Source: Bacillota bacterium
GTDB taxonomy: Bacteria > Bacillota > Clostridia > Christensenellales > Aristaeellaceae
Assembly: GCA_023435435.1 (NCBI GenBank)
Contig: JAEYRW010000160.1
Coordinates: 1-21,037 of the forward strand
Length of the DNA stretch: 21,037 nt
Direction of reading: 5' to 3'
The translations under genes were made by a program, and so were the position numbers. A model generated the notes under the pieces. That model worked only from the letters and a program-made list of their open reading frames with translations, was not told the origin of the DNA and did not search any database. This document shows, piece by piece, positions 1-5,653 of the stretch. How positions within the stretch are numbered: position 1 is the first letter of the stretch; every line of letters starts with the position of its first letter.

Positions 1-666
1 CCGACGGACGTGACGCTGAGCAAGCAGGCGCTCGGCGGGGGAAGCGAGCTGGAGGGCGCACACCTGCAGATTCTGGACGGGAACGGCGACGTGGTGGAGG
101 AATGGGATACGACGGCGACGCCGCACCGGATCGTGGCGACACTGATTGCGGGCGCGACGTACACGCTGGTTGAGACCAGCGCCCCCGACGGATATGTCAT
201 CGCGGAGTCCGTGGAGTTCACGGTCAACGAAGACGGAACGGCGCAGACAGTGACGATGTACGACGCACCGGTTGGTATCGTCACCATCTCGAAGCGGGAT
301 AAATCGTCCGGCGAAGAACTGGCAGGGGCGACGCTCAAACTGACCGACGCAGTGGGGAATGTCATCGAGCGCTGGACGACGACCACCACATCACATGTGA
401 TCAAGGCGACGCTCATTGCGGGTATGACGTATACGCTTATGGAAGCGGAAGCGCCGGACGGCTATGAAATCGCCGATCCCATTACTTTCCAAGTGCGGGA
501 GGATGGTAAGCCAATGACGATCATCATGCTGGACGCGGAATCCTCTACGCTCCCGAAGACAAGTGATCAGAGTAATCTGTACCTGTGGCTGAGTCTGCTC
601 GGGGCGTCAATTCTGGGACTGATGGTACTGCTGTTCACCATGCGCAAGAAAAAGAGCAACTCCTGA
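1..666 (+). CDS. Cell-wall-anchored surface protein with SpaA/Cna_B repeats, 5'-truncated by window edge
   Basis: The reading frame is open from base 1, so the GTG at 10 is not a real start and the N-terminal part lies outside the window. What remains (221 residues) has two tandem prealbumin-like SpaA/Cna_B modules of about 90 residues. Both share a W-x-TT-x-T-x-H core followed by ATLIAG-x-TYTL and an E-x-x-APDGY motif. In this family the Glu of that motif catalyses a Lys-Asn/Asp isopeptide bond with a Lys near the start of each module (LSK and ISK here). The C-terminus has a sorting signal: LPKTS (550-564), a hydrophobic segment, then RKKK. The fifth motif position is Ser instead of the usual Gly. 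It is probably a covalently attached adhesin or pilin-like stalk protein. The sortase gene downstream on the same strand is a plausible partner. The class is clear; the ligand is unknown. Confidence 0.88.
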   Translation, partial: PTDVTLSKQALGGGSELEGAHLQILDGNGDVVEEWDTTATPHRIVATLIAGATYTLVETSAPDGYVIAESVEFTVNEDGTAQTVTMYDAPVGIVTISKRDKSSGEELAGATLKLTDAVGNVIERWTTTTTSHVIKATLIAGMTYTLMEAEAPDGYEIADPITFQVREDGKPMTIIMLDAESSTLPKTSDQSNLYLWLSLLGASILGLMVLLFTMRKKKSNS

Positions 667-676
667 CGACAGGGCA

Positions 677-702
677 GGCGGCGGAGGGGAACCTCCGTCG
701 CC
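677..702 (+). terminator. GC-rich hairpin after the surface protein gene, no U-tract
   Basis: An 11-bp stem (677-687 with 692-702, one G-T pair) closes a GGAA tetraloop 11 bases after the surface-protein stop codon. No T-run follows, so it may act as a weak terminator or an mRNA 3'-end stabiliser and not as a classical intrinsic terminator. Confidence 0.45.
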
Positions 703-717
703 GAAACCATGAAAGCG

Positions 718-853
718 GGAATTGAAACGAATTCCAAACAATAACGCGTCGAAGCGCGGATCTTTGTCCAGCCGGCGGGTCATTCAAATCTTCGGTTTGG
801 ATGACCCGGTCGCGAAGCGACTTGGTTCGGTGCGGCGTGCCGCGACAAACCAA
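718..853 (+). other. Cluster of stem-loops between surface protein and sortase genes
   Basis: The 257-base gap between the two genes holds a run of potential hairpins. They are GGAATT/AATTCC (718-723/730-735), a 12-bp stem (777-788/796-807, one G-T pair), a perfect GTCGC-GAA-GCGAC (809-821), and TTGGTT/AACCAA (822-827/848-853) enclosing GCGG/CCGC. Three of these lie back to back over about 77 bases. I recognise no known riboswitch or RNA family. They lie upstream of the possible sortase promoter, so they may belong to the 3' end of the surface-protein transcript or be an RNA element of their own. Open frames over the gap look non-coding. Confidence 0.4.
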
Positions 854-883
854 CCTCGCAGGACGAAAAAAACTCCCGATGCT

Positions 884-912
884 TTGGACGCCTTATTCTT
901 TTCCATTAGTAT
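884..912 (+). promoter_or_regulatory. Possible promoter of the sortase gene
   Basis: A TTGGAC box (884-889) and a TAGTAT box (907-912) are separated by 17 bases and lie just ahead of the sortase start. Both boxes are imperfect matches to the vegetative sigma consensus, so this is tentative. Confidence 0.28.
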
Positions 913-923
913 GACAAGACGGG

Positions 924-2015
924 GTGACTCAATTGAAAAAACGGAGTTGGAGCAAAAGGATAATTCTCTTGCTCATCGTGCTGTGCGTGGTGGGAATCCT
1001 GTTTGCTGGCTGCAAACTGTATTTCATCTACCGCGACTACAAGGCGGGAACGCACGAGTATGACGCGCTGGCGTCACTCATGCTGACGAATCTGATGGTG
1101 CGGGAAGCACAGACGGCATCGACCACTCAATTTGGCGACGCCATGGGCGCCGTTGAAACGGATGGACAGTCGAAAGCGAAAGTGAATCACGAACCCGTGG
1201 CATCCGCTACCACTGGCGCGCAGAAGAGGGCCGAATCGGAGGCTGACGGGAGCGCGTCACTTGGCACAGGGACGGAGAAGAGCTCTTTGGGACCTATATC
1301 GGAGGAGACGGTACGTTCAGCCCAAAACGCTTCGCGGGCTTTCTCGGAAGCCGAAGAAGGTGAACCAACCGCGGCGAGCACCACATACACCTCTGTTGAG
1401 ACGGATCTCGCGCTCGTGCCTCTGATTCAGCTGAACTTCGCGCCGCTGCTCGAGCAGAACGCGGATACCGTAGGGTGGATCGTGTGCGATGATAGCCAGA
1501 TCGATTATCCGGTCGTCAAGGGCACGGACAATGACTACTACCTGTACCACCTGTTCTCCGGCAGCGGCGGCATTGTGGGTACCATCTTCATGGACATGGA
1601 CAACGCGGGGGACTTCTCCGATCAAAACACGGTGATTTACGGACATCATATGAACGACGGCTCCATGTTTGCGGGGCTTTCCAAGTATGCAAGGCAGGAA
1701 TACTACGAGGAGCACAAGACGATGTGGCTGTACACGCCGACAGGCGACTACCTGGTGGAGCTGTTTGCAGGGTATAACCAAGACGATTCCGCCATTCCGC
1801 ATAATTTTTCGGACGCGGAGTCCTGGCTTGCGTATATAGCGCAGTGTAAAGCGCGATCAGACTTCGCGTCTGATGTCGAGGTTGGCGCGGACGATGCGAT
1901 TGTGACACTGTGTACCTGCTCGTATGTGTTCCACAACGCGCGTTACGTTGTGCTCGGAAAACTTGTGCCATTCTATGAATTACAGCAGGCATCAGGATTC
2001 GGAAATGGCCTGTGA
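924..2015 (+). CDS. srtB: Class B sortase with long N-terminal linker
   Basis: This is a membrane-anchored cysteine transpeptidase that attaches LPXTG-like proteins to the cell wall or to pilin subunits. A basic N-terminus and one membrane segment (about residues 12-32) give an N-in topology. The catalytic domain is at about 165-355, with VIYGHH (catalytic His 241), TLCTC (catalytic Cys 332) and NARYVV (Arg 340). The Y-x-F-x-x-x-R spacing after the Cys is typical of class B. Family members usually have about 230-280 residues. The extra length is a linker of about 110 residues, rich in Ser, Thr, Ala and Glu, between membrane and catalytic domain. The GTG at 924 has a poor ribosome site. The TTG at 933 lies 5 bases after GGGGTGA and is an equally good or better start, giving MKKRSW. 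The likely substrate is the upstream LPKTS protein. Codon use is less GC-biased than in the cell-wall cluster. Confidence 0.9.
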   Translation: MTQLKKRSWSKRIILLLIVLCVVGILFAGCKLYFIYRDYKAGTHEYDALASLMLTNLMVREAQTASTTQFGDAMGAVETDGQSKAKVNHEPVASATTGAQKRAESEADGSASLGTGTEKSSLGPISEETVRSAQNASRAFSEAEEGEPTAASTTYTSVETDLALVPLIQLNFAPLLEQNADTVGWIVCDDSQIDYPVVKGTDNDYYLYHLFSGSGGIVGTIFMDMDNAGDFSDQNTVIYGHHMNDGSMFAGLSKYARQEYYEEHKTMWLYTPTGDYLVELFAGYNQDDSAIPHNFSDAESWLAYIAQCKARSDFASDVEVGADDAIVTLCTCSYVFHNARYVVLGKLVPFYELQQASGFGNGL

Positions 2016-2272
2016 GTACAACTCGTGGCGTGCGGATGGTTTGATCCGCCCGAACCTGTTCAAAGATTTCCGCAAAAGAGCACCAACTGTGAGGGATATT
2101 ACCACACAGGAGGTGCTTATTGCATGCCACAAGATCCCGCGCTCCGTCCATGACAGAAGCATATTATAAATACGCATAAACCAAGAGGAGAAAGGACTGC
2201 ACCCCGAAACATGGCGGCTGGCGGTTTACCTCGCCGGATGCAGAATCGGGCGCCGCGCTCTCTTTCCCGTCA

Positions 2273-2312
2273 TTCTGTAATAGATGGAGTGCCGGTGGTC
2301 CGAGAAGCCTAA
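2273..2312 (+). repeat. Inverted-repeat arm A1
   Basis: This is the first of three related arms, beginning TTCTGT and containing GATGGAGT. Its reverse complement recurs at 2441-2474 (arm A2). Over the 30 columns starting at GATGGAGT the two agree at 24, and five of the six differences are transitions. A1 and A2 enclose hairpin core 1. Confidence 0.6.
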
Positions 2313-2328
2313 TTCCCACGATATGGCT

Positions 2329-2413
2329 GGTTTTTTTCATTTGGCCATGTCGCTTTCCGCTTGACGCAGCGCTGCTACGTCTGCGCTTCGGCTCCGCGCC
2401 AAACGAAAAAATC
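2329..2413. repeat. Hairpin core 1 of the repeat array
   Basis: Arms TTTTTTCATTTGGC (2332-2345) and GCCAAACGAAAAAA (2398-2411) are inverted repeats matching at 13 of 14 positions. The 53-base interior (2348-2400) matches the interior of core 2 (2509-2561) at 45 of 53 positions. The arms differ in sequence between the two cores but pair within each. The type of element is unknown. Confidence 0.6.
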
Positions 2414-2428
2414 TCCGCGTCCCATCAT

Positions 2429-2474
2429 CGGTCCTTAGACTTCGCGGACCGCTAGTACTCCATCCACGACAGAA
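2429..2474 (-). repeat. Inverted-repeat arm A2, shared centre arm
   Basis: This arm is inverted relative to A1 and A3 and could pair with either. Against A3 (2594-2624) the 2441-2474 part matches at 28 of 31 positions, apart from a 3-base gap; the three mismatches are transitions. It separates core 1 from core 2. Confidence 0.62.
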
Positions 2475-2490
2475 CCGCGTTTCCGACGGT

Positions 2491-2574
2491 CCCTTTTGTC
2501 CCTGGCTTTGTCGCGCTCCGCTTGACGCAGCTCTGCTACGCCCGCGCTCCGGCTTCGTGCCAGGAACAAAAGGG
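2491..2574. repeat. Hairpin core 2 of the repeat array
   Basis: Arms CCCTTTTGTCCCTGGC (2491-2506) and GCCAGGAACAAAAGGG (2559-2574) pair at 15 of 16 positions and enclose the same kind of 53-base interior as core 1. Next to the interior, TTTGGC/GCCAAA in core 1 becomes CCTGGC/GCCAGG here: paired changes that keep the stem. Confidence 0.62.
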
Positions 2575-2593
2575 CCACGCCGAATTCCATCTC

Positions 2594-2624
2594 TTCTGTC
2601 ATGGACGGAGCACTAGTCCGCGAA
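2594..2624 (+). repeat. Inverted-repeat arm A3, overlapping a gene 3' end
   Basis: The arm has the same orientation as A1 and closes core 2 together with A2. Its right end overlaps the minus-strand membrane-protein gene and supplies that gene's last codons (Phe-Ala-Asp) and its TAG stop. Confidence 0.6.
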
Positions 2625-3359
2625 CAGGGTCGTCGGGCCTCTCCTCCCGCGCAGGCTTGCGCCCGCGATCAACAGAAGGAGCGCCCCGGCGACCAAGTAG
2701 GTCAGCATGCCCGTCACCAGATAAATCAGGCACATCAACGCACCGGAGGCGAGGCAGCGGCCCGCCCGGGCGCGTCCGGCGGCGCGGAGAACCGCCTTGA
2801 TGCGCCCTGTTTTTTTCATCGCCTGCGGGGGCGATTTTTTTGCGGGCGGGAAGCGCGCGATGAGCCCCGCGAGCTGCGGTCCGTCGATGAGCCGGACGCG
2901 CGGGTTCTTGAGCGCGCGCGCCAGCGCGTTGGCGCGGTCGTCGGCTTTTGAAAAGGCCACGATCACCGCACGCTCTCCGCCGCGCCGCCTCTTCCACTCG
3001 GCGGTCACATCATCCACGGTGATATGGTTCCCGGAGGGGTGGCGCGAGACGAGGGTGAGGCTCGCGTCGCTCATCTGACCGGGGTAGGCGCGCCCGAGCA
3101 GCTGCGCAACGTTGTCCCGCGCTTCGTCGGGACTCTGAAACGCCCACTCCTCAAGGGTGTCCGCCGCCTCCTTCCTGGCGCGGTGCTTTTTTGTGAGCCG
3201 GTCGTCCGGAAAGCGGCGCGAAAGCTTCCGCAGGAGCGCCATCGCCAGAAACGCCGAGGCCGCCGCCAGCGGGATTGACCGGAACGCCGACATGAAAAAC
3301 AGGTACAGCGCGCCCGCGAGCAGCGACGTGAGCGCGACCTTGTCGATGAATTTGCCCAT
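2613..3359 (-). CDS. Membrane protein of unknown function with a possible Mrr/REase-like soluble domain
   Basis: I do not recognise this 248-residue protein as a named family. Two hydrophobic segments at the N-terminus (about 8-26 and 28-44) and a hydrophobic stretch at the C-terminus (about 202-236, probably two segments) flank a charged soluble part (45-200). Within it, AVIVAFSKADDRANALARAL followed by RVRLIDGPQLAGLI resembles the last strand-helix-strand part of Mrr-like, restriction-endonuclease-fold domains, in which a 'LIDG-x-x-LA' element is common. I see no clear D-(E/Q)-x-K nuclease motif, so activity is doubtful. The start is ATG at 3359, preceded on its strand by GGGAGGGAG. It is divergent from nadD and convergent with the sortase gene. 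Its 3' end lies inside repeat arm A3. Confidence 0.65.
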   Translation of the reverse strand: MGKFIDKVALTSLLAGALYLFFMSAFRSIPLAAASAFLAMALLRKLSRRFPDDRLTKKHRARKEAADTLEEWAFQSPDEARDNVAQLLGRAYPGQMSDASLTLVSRHPSGNHITVDDVTAEWKRRRGGERAVIVAFSKADDRANALARALKNPRVRLIDGPQLAGLIARFPPAKKSPPQAMKKTGRIKAVLRAAGRARAGRCLASGALMCLIYLVTGMLTYLVAGALLLLIAGASLRGRRGPTTLFAD

Positions 3360-3390
3360 TTTGCTCCCTCCCTGCTCATATTCTTTCCTT

Positions 3391-3396
3391 AATATA
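3391..3396 (-). promoter_or_regulatory. Possible -10 box of the minus-strand membrane protein gene
   Basis: Read on the minus strand this is TATATT, about 32 bases ahead of the start codon. No convincing -35 box lies at the right distance. Confidence 0.2.
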
Positions 3397-3427
3397 CGCG
3401 CCTATTCGGACCGTGCCGGATTTTTCC

Positions 3428-3456
3428 TTTTCAGTTGCGGCGGTTTGGTGTATAAT
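3428..3456 (+). promoter_or_regulatory. Promoter of nadD-yqeK
   Basis: A perfect TATAAT (3451-3456) lies 17 bases after TTTTCA (3428-3433, four of six consensus positions). The start codon is 29 bases downstream of the -10 box, with GAGGAGGT (3471-3478) as ribosome site. Confidence 0.6.
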
Positions 3457-3485
3457 AAAACCATGACAGGCGAGGAGGTTGGCGG

Positions 3486-4658
3486 ATGCGGATCGGGATA
3501 CTGGGCGGAACGTTTGATCCGCCGCACAACGCGCACGTCGAGCTGGCGCGCGTCGCCCGCGCGGCGCTCCGGCTCGACCGCATTTTGATCGTGCCGTCCG
3601 GCGACCCGCCCTACAAGAAATGCCTCGCCTCCGCGCGCGACAGACTTGCGATGGCGCGCGCCGCGTTCCGGGACGTGCCGGACGCGGAGGTCTCGGAAAT
3701 CGAAATTTCCCGCGCGGGCGCGAGCTACGCGGTCGACACGGTTCGCGCGCTGCGCAGTCTCTATCCGGGCGCGGCGTTTACCTACATTCTCGGCGCGGAC
3801 GCGGTGGCGAAGCTGCCCGATTGGGTGGGTTACGGCGAGCTTCGGACGATGTGCGGCTTTGCCTATGCCGCCCGAAGCGGCGCGCGCGTCGCGGGGGTCC
3901 CTGCCGTCTGCATCGACGCGGCGCTGCCCGCCGTCTCGTCTTCCGAGGCGCGGATGCTGATTGCCCAAGGGAAGGACGCTCGAGCCATCATCCCAACGAC
4001 CGTGGCGGATTGCATCGATCAAAAAGGACTGTACATCGCCGACCGCCCCGAGGACGCGCTCGTCGAGGATCTGCGGGCACGGTTGAGTCCCCACAGGTTT
4101 CTGCACTCGCTGGGTGTCCGGGACGAGGCGGCGGCCCTCGCCGCGCAGCACGGTTCTTCCCCCGGAAAAGCGCGCATCGCGGGGCTTTTGCACGACTGCG
4201 CCAAGCACCTTTCCGACGCGGAACTCCTGTCCTTCGCGGATGAAGCGGGGGCGGATGCGGAAGAGAAGGCGAATCCTCGCCTGCTGCACGCGCCGGTTGG
4301 GGCGCTTTTCGCCCGGACGCGTTACGGCGTGCGCGATCCGGAAGTGCTTCGGGCGATCCGGCGGCACACCGTCGGCGGGCCGGGAATGACTCCGCTCGAC
4401 ATGATCGTGTACGTTGCGGACTATATCGAGCCGAACCGTGAGCCTTTTCCGGGCGTTGAGGAAGCGCGCGCGTGCGCGCGAACGGACATCCGGCGCGCCG
4501 TCGTAGAGTGTGCGCGGCAAACCTGCGATTATACCGACAGGCGCGGCAGATGCCCGCATCCCGCCACGGCGGAAATGATTTTAGAATTGGAAGATGGAGG
4601 AATTGCCAATGGAGAAGCCGAGAGAACTGGCGCTGGCGATCGGGAACATCCTGTTTGA
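3486..4658 (+). CDS. nadD: Fused nicotinate-nucleotide adenylyltransferase (NadD) and YqeK-like HD hydrolase
   Basis: This is one 390-residue frame with two enzymes. Residues 1-190 are NadD, which makes deamido-NAD from NaMN and ATP. They carry GGTFDPPHNAH (7-17, nucleotidyltransferase T/H-x-G-H-type site), a PSGDPPYKK substrate loop and SSSEAR (151-156, the usual ISST-x-x-R motif). Residues 195-385 are a YqeK-type HD domain: H203 and H207 in HRFLHSLGV, H236-D237 in LLHDCAK, then RRH and VADYIEP. YqeK proteins are metal-dependent Ap4A hydrolases that give ADP. In most Bacillota these are two adjacent genes of about 200 residues each; here there is no stop or restart between them. The ATG follows GAGGAGGT by seven bases. 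The rsfS start lies inside the 3' end, as in the common nadD-yqeK-rsfS order. Confidence 0.93.
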   Translation: MRIGILGGTFDPPHNAHVELARVARAALRLDRILIVPSGDPPYKKCLASARDRLAMARAAFRDVPDAEVSEIEISRAGASYAVDTVRALRSLYPGAAFTYILGADAVAKLPDWVGYGELRTMCGFAYAARSGARVAGVPAVCIDAALPAVSSSEARMLIAQGKDARAIIPTTVADCIDQKGLYIADRPEDALVEDLRARLSPHRFLHSLGVRDEAAALAAQHGSSPGKARIAGLLHDCAKHLSDAELLSFADEAGADAEEKANPRLLHAPVGALFARTRYGVRDPEVLRAIRRHTVGGPGMTPLDMIVYVADYIEPNREPFPGVEEARACARTDIRRAVVECARQTCDYTDRRGRCPHPATAEMILELEDGGIANGEAERTGAGDREHPV

Positions 4659-4974
4659 GAAGGGCGCGAAGGATATCCAGATTCTGCGCGTGGATCATTT
4701 GACCACCATTGCGGATTACTTCGTAATCGCGTCCGGGCGCAACGCCCAGGCCGTGCGCGCCCTCGCGGAAGATGTGGAGGACAAGCTCACCGAAAAGGGA
4801 ATCGAGCCGCGCAGGCGGGAGGGAATGAACGAATCGCGCTGGGTTGTACTCGACTTTGCGTCCGTCATCGTACATGTTTTCCATCCGGAGGAGCGCGAAT
4901 ACTACAACATCGAGCGCCTCTGGCTCGACGGCACGAACCTTGTCGAATTTAAGCCCGAGGAGCGCGCGTTATAG
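4609..4974 (+). CDS. rsfS: Ribosome silencing factor RsfS
   Basis: RsfS binds ribosomal protein L14 (uL14) on the 50S subunit and blocks joining to 30S when nutrients are short. The 121-residue protein has the whole Iojap/RsfS fold: ADYFVIASG near residue 40, RREG, then the signature WVVLDFASVIVHVFHPEERE and YYNIERLW. The ATG at 4609 is chosen because GGAGG (4596-4600) lies eight bases before it. The in-frame ATG at 4594 has no good ribosome site and would add only MEELP. It overlaps the end of nadD-yqeK by 50 bases, so translation is probably coupled. A terminator follows, so it closes the nadD transcription unit. Confidence 0.95.
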   Translation: MEKPRELALAIGNILFEKGAKDIQILRVDHLTTIADYFVIASGRNAQAVRALAEDVEDKLTEKGIEPRRREGMNESRWVVLDFASVIVHVFHPEEREYYNIERLWLDGTNLVEFKPEERAL

Positions 4975-5007
4975 TGCGCTGAAAACAGGGCTCTTTGCGT
5001 AAAACAG

Positions 5008-5040
5008 GGGAGCGCCGTTGCCGGCGTTCCCTTTCTTTTT
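5008..5040 (+). terminator. Intrinsic terminator after rsfS
   Basis: The stem GGGAGCGCCG (5008-5017) pairs with CGGCGTTCCC (5022-5031, one G-T pair) across a TTGC loop. It is followed directly by TTTCTTTTT (5032-5040). It separates the nadD unit from the cell-division cluster. Confidence 0.88.
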
Positions 5041-5112
5041 CGCCATATTTGCGGGGTGACCCGCTTTTTTCTTTTTCATGGAAATCTTGAAGAAAATGTG
5101 AAATAGGGGGTG

Positions 5113-5152
5113 AAAAGTGGTAGACTATGTCAAAGTATGTTATACTATGTCA
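5113..5152 (+). promoter_or_regulatory. Four tandem 10-bp repeats, probable MraZ operator
   Basis: Four head-to-tail 10-base units follow without gaps: AAAAGTGGTA, GACTATGTCA, AAGTATGTTA and TACTATGTCA. The consensus is N-A-N-W-R-T-G-K-Y-A. MraZ proteins of E. coli and Mollicutes bind repeated short boxes containing TGGG or AAAGTG ahead of mraZ, and the E. coli boxes also repeat every 10 bp. The last two units overlap the -10 box, consistent with autorepression. That MraZ binds here is inference from position and period. Confidence 0.65.
5138..5146 (+). promoter_or_regulatory. Promoter of mraZ, extended -10
   Basis: TATACT (5141-5146) is preceded by TG and one base (5138-5140), an extended -10 element. 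No good -35 box exists at 16-18 bases; TAGACT at 5121 is only 14 bases away. This fits a promoter that relies on the extended element and is covered by the repeat operator. Confidence 0.5.
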
Positions 5153-5177
5153 TGTCTAGCGGGGGGAGGTGGAGCGG

Positions 5178-5639
5178 TTGGGGTTGATTGAATTATCGGG
5201 CAACTATACGCATAACCTTGATCCCAAGGGCCGCGCCACGATTCCGGTTGCATTTCGCGACGCGTTTTCCGACGGCTTCACCGTCGGGCTCAACAACGAC
5301 TTCAGCGCCATCGCGCTCTATCCGCCCGAGAAGTGGAACGAGATCGGCGAGAAGCTCAACCGCATTCCGGACGCGGATGCCAAGGGCATGGCCTACGTCA
5401 GGCTCATCAAGGCGTTCTCCTTCCCGGGTCAGACGCTGGACGGGCAGGGCAGGGTGCTCATTCCGCAGGCGCTCCGCCAGCAGGCGGCCGTGGAAAAGGC
5501 CATTCGCTTTGTGGGCGTGGGCCGTTACCTGGAAATCTGGGACGAAGACAGGTTCATGCGCCAGTTCACGGTGGCGCGGGAGAACGTGGAACAACTCATG
5601 GCATATGTCACCGATCGCTACTTTGGCAGTGGGACCTGA
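5178..5639 (+). CDS. mraZ: Transcriptional regulator MraZ
   Basis: MraZ is a nucleoid-associated DNA-binding protein that represses the division/cell-wall cluster it heads. The 153-residue product has two SpoVT/AbrB-like swapped-hairpin domains, each with the family D-x-x-GR motif: LDPKGRATIP near the N-terminus and LDGQGRVLIP near residue 87. The start is assigned to TTG at 5178. The strong GGAGG (5165-5169) lies eight bases ahead, and the product then begins MGLIELSGNYTHNLD, like other MraZ proteins. A GTG at 5169 would overlap that ribosome site. The usual next gene, rsmH (mraW), is missing: ftsL begins 15 bases after the stop. Confidence 0.93.
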   Translation: MGLIELSGNYTHNLDPKGRATIPVAFRDAFSDGFTVGLNNDFSAIALYPPEKWNEIGEKLNRIPDADAKGMAYVRLIKAFSFPGQTLDGQGRVLIPQALRQQAAVEKAIRFVGVGRYLEIWDEDRFMRQFTVARENVEQLMAYVTDRYFGSGT

Positions 5640-5653
5640 TAGGAGGGGCCGGC

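Larger units (their letters stand above)
2016..2612. other. Intergenic region between convergent genes; repeats but no convincing gene
   Basis: About 600 bases separate the sortase gene from the convergent minus-strand gene. Frames crossing it have no recognisable domain and no consistent start. There is a small hairpin GCGGAT/ATCCGC at 2032-2049. A strong ribosome-site-like AGGAGGTG (2108-2115) is followed 8 bases later by an ATG that opens only nine codons, possibly a remnant of a lost gene. From 2273 to 2624 the sequence is made of the inverted-repeat arms and hairpin cores described separately. No T-rich intrinsic terminator was seen for either flanking gene. Confidence 0.6.

Noticed and set aside
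777..853. CRISPR array or tRNA in the hairpin-rich gap
   Set aside because: The stems differ from each other with no regular repeat-spacer unit, and no cloverleaf with tRNA invariant bases could be drawn.
2005..2169. Open frame overlapping the sortase end, about 54 codons
   Set aside because: No ribosome site, no recognisable domain, and it overlaps the end of a clear gene; the composition looks non-coding.
2273..2624. Insertion sequence with transposase
   Set aside because: Inverted arms are present, but no transposase-like frame lies between or near them; kept as a repeat array only.
3402..4559. Long minus-strand frame of 385 codons opposite nadD-yqeK
   Set aside because: Arg/Ala-rich antisense shadow typical of GC-rich coding DNA; the + strand frame has complete NadD and YqeK motifs.
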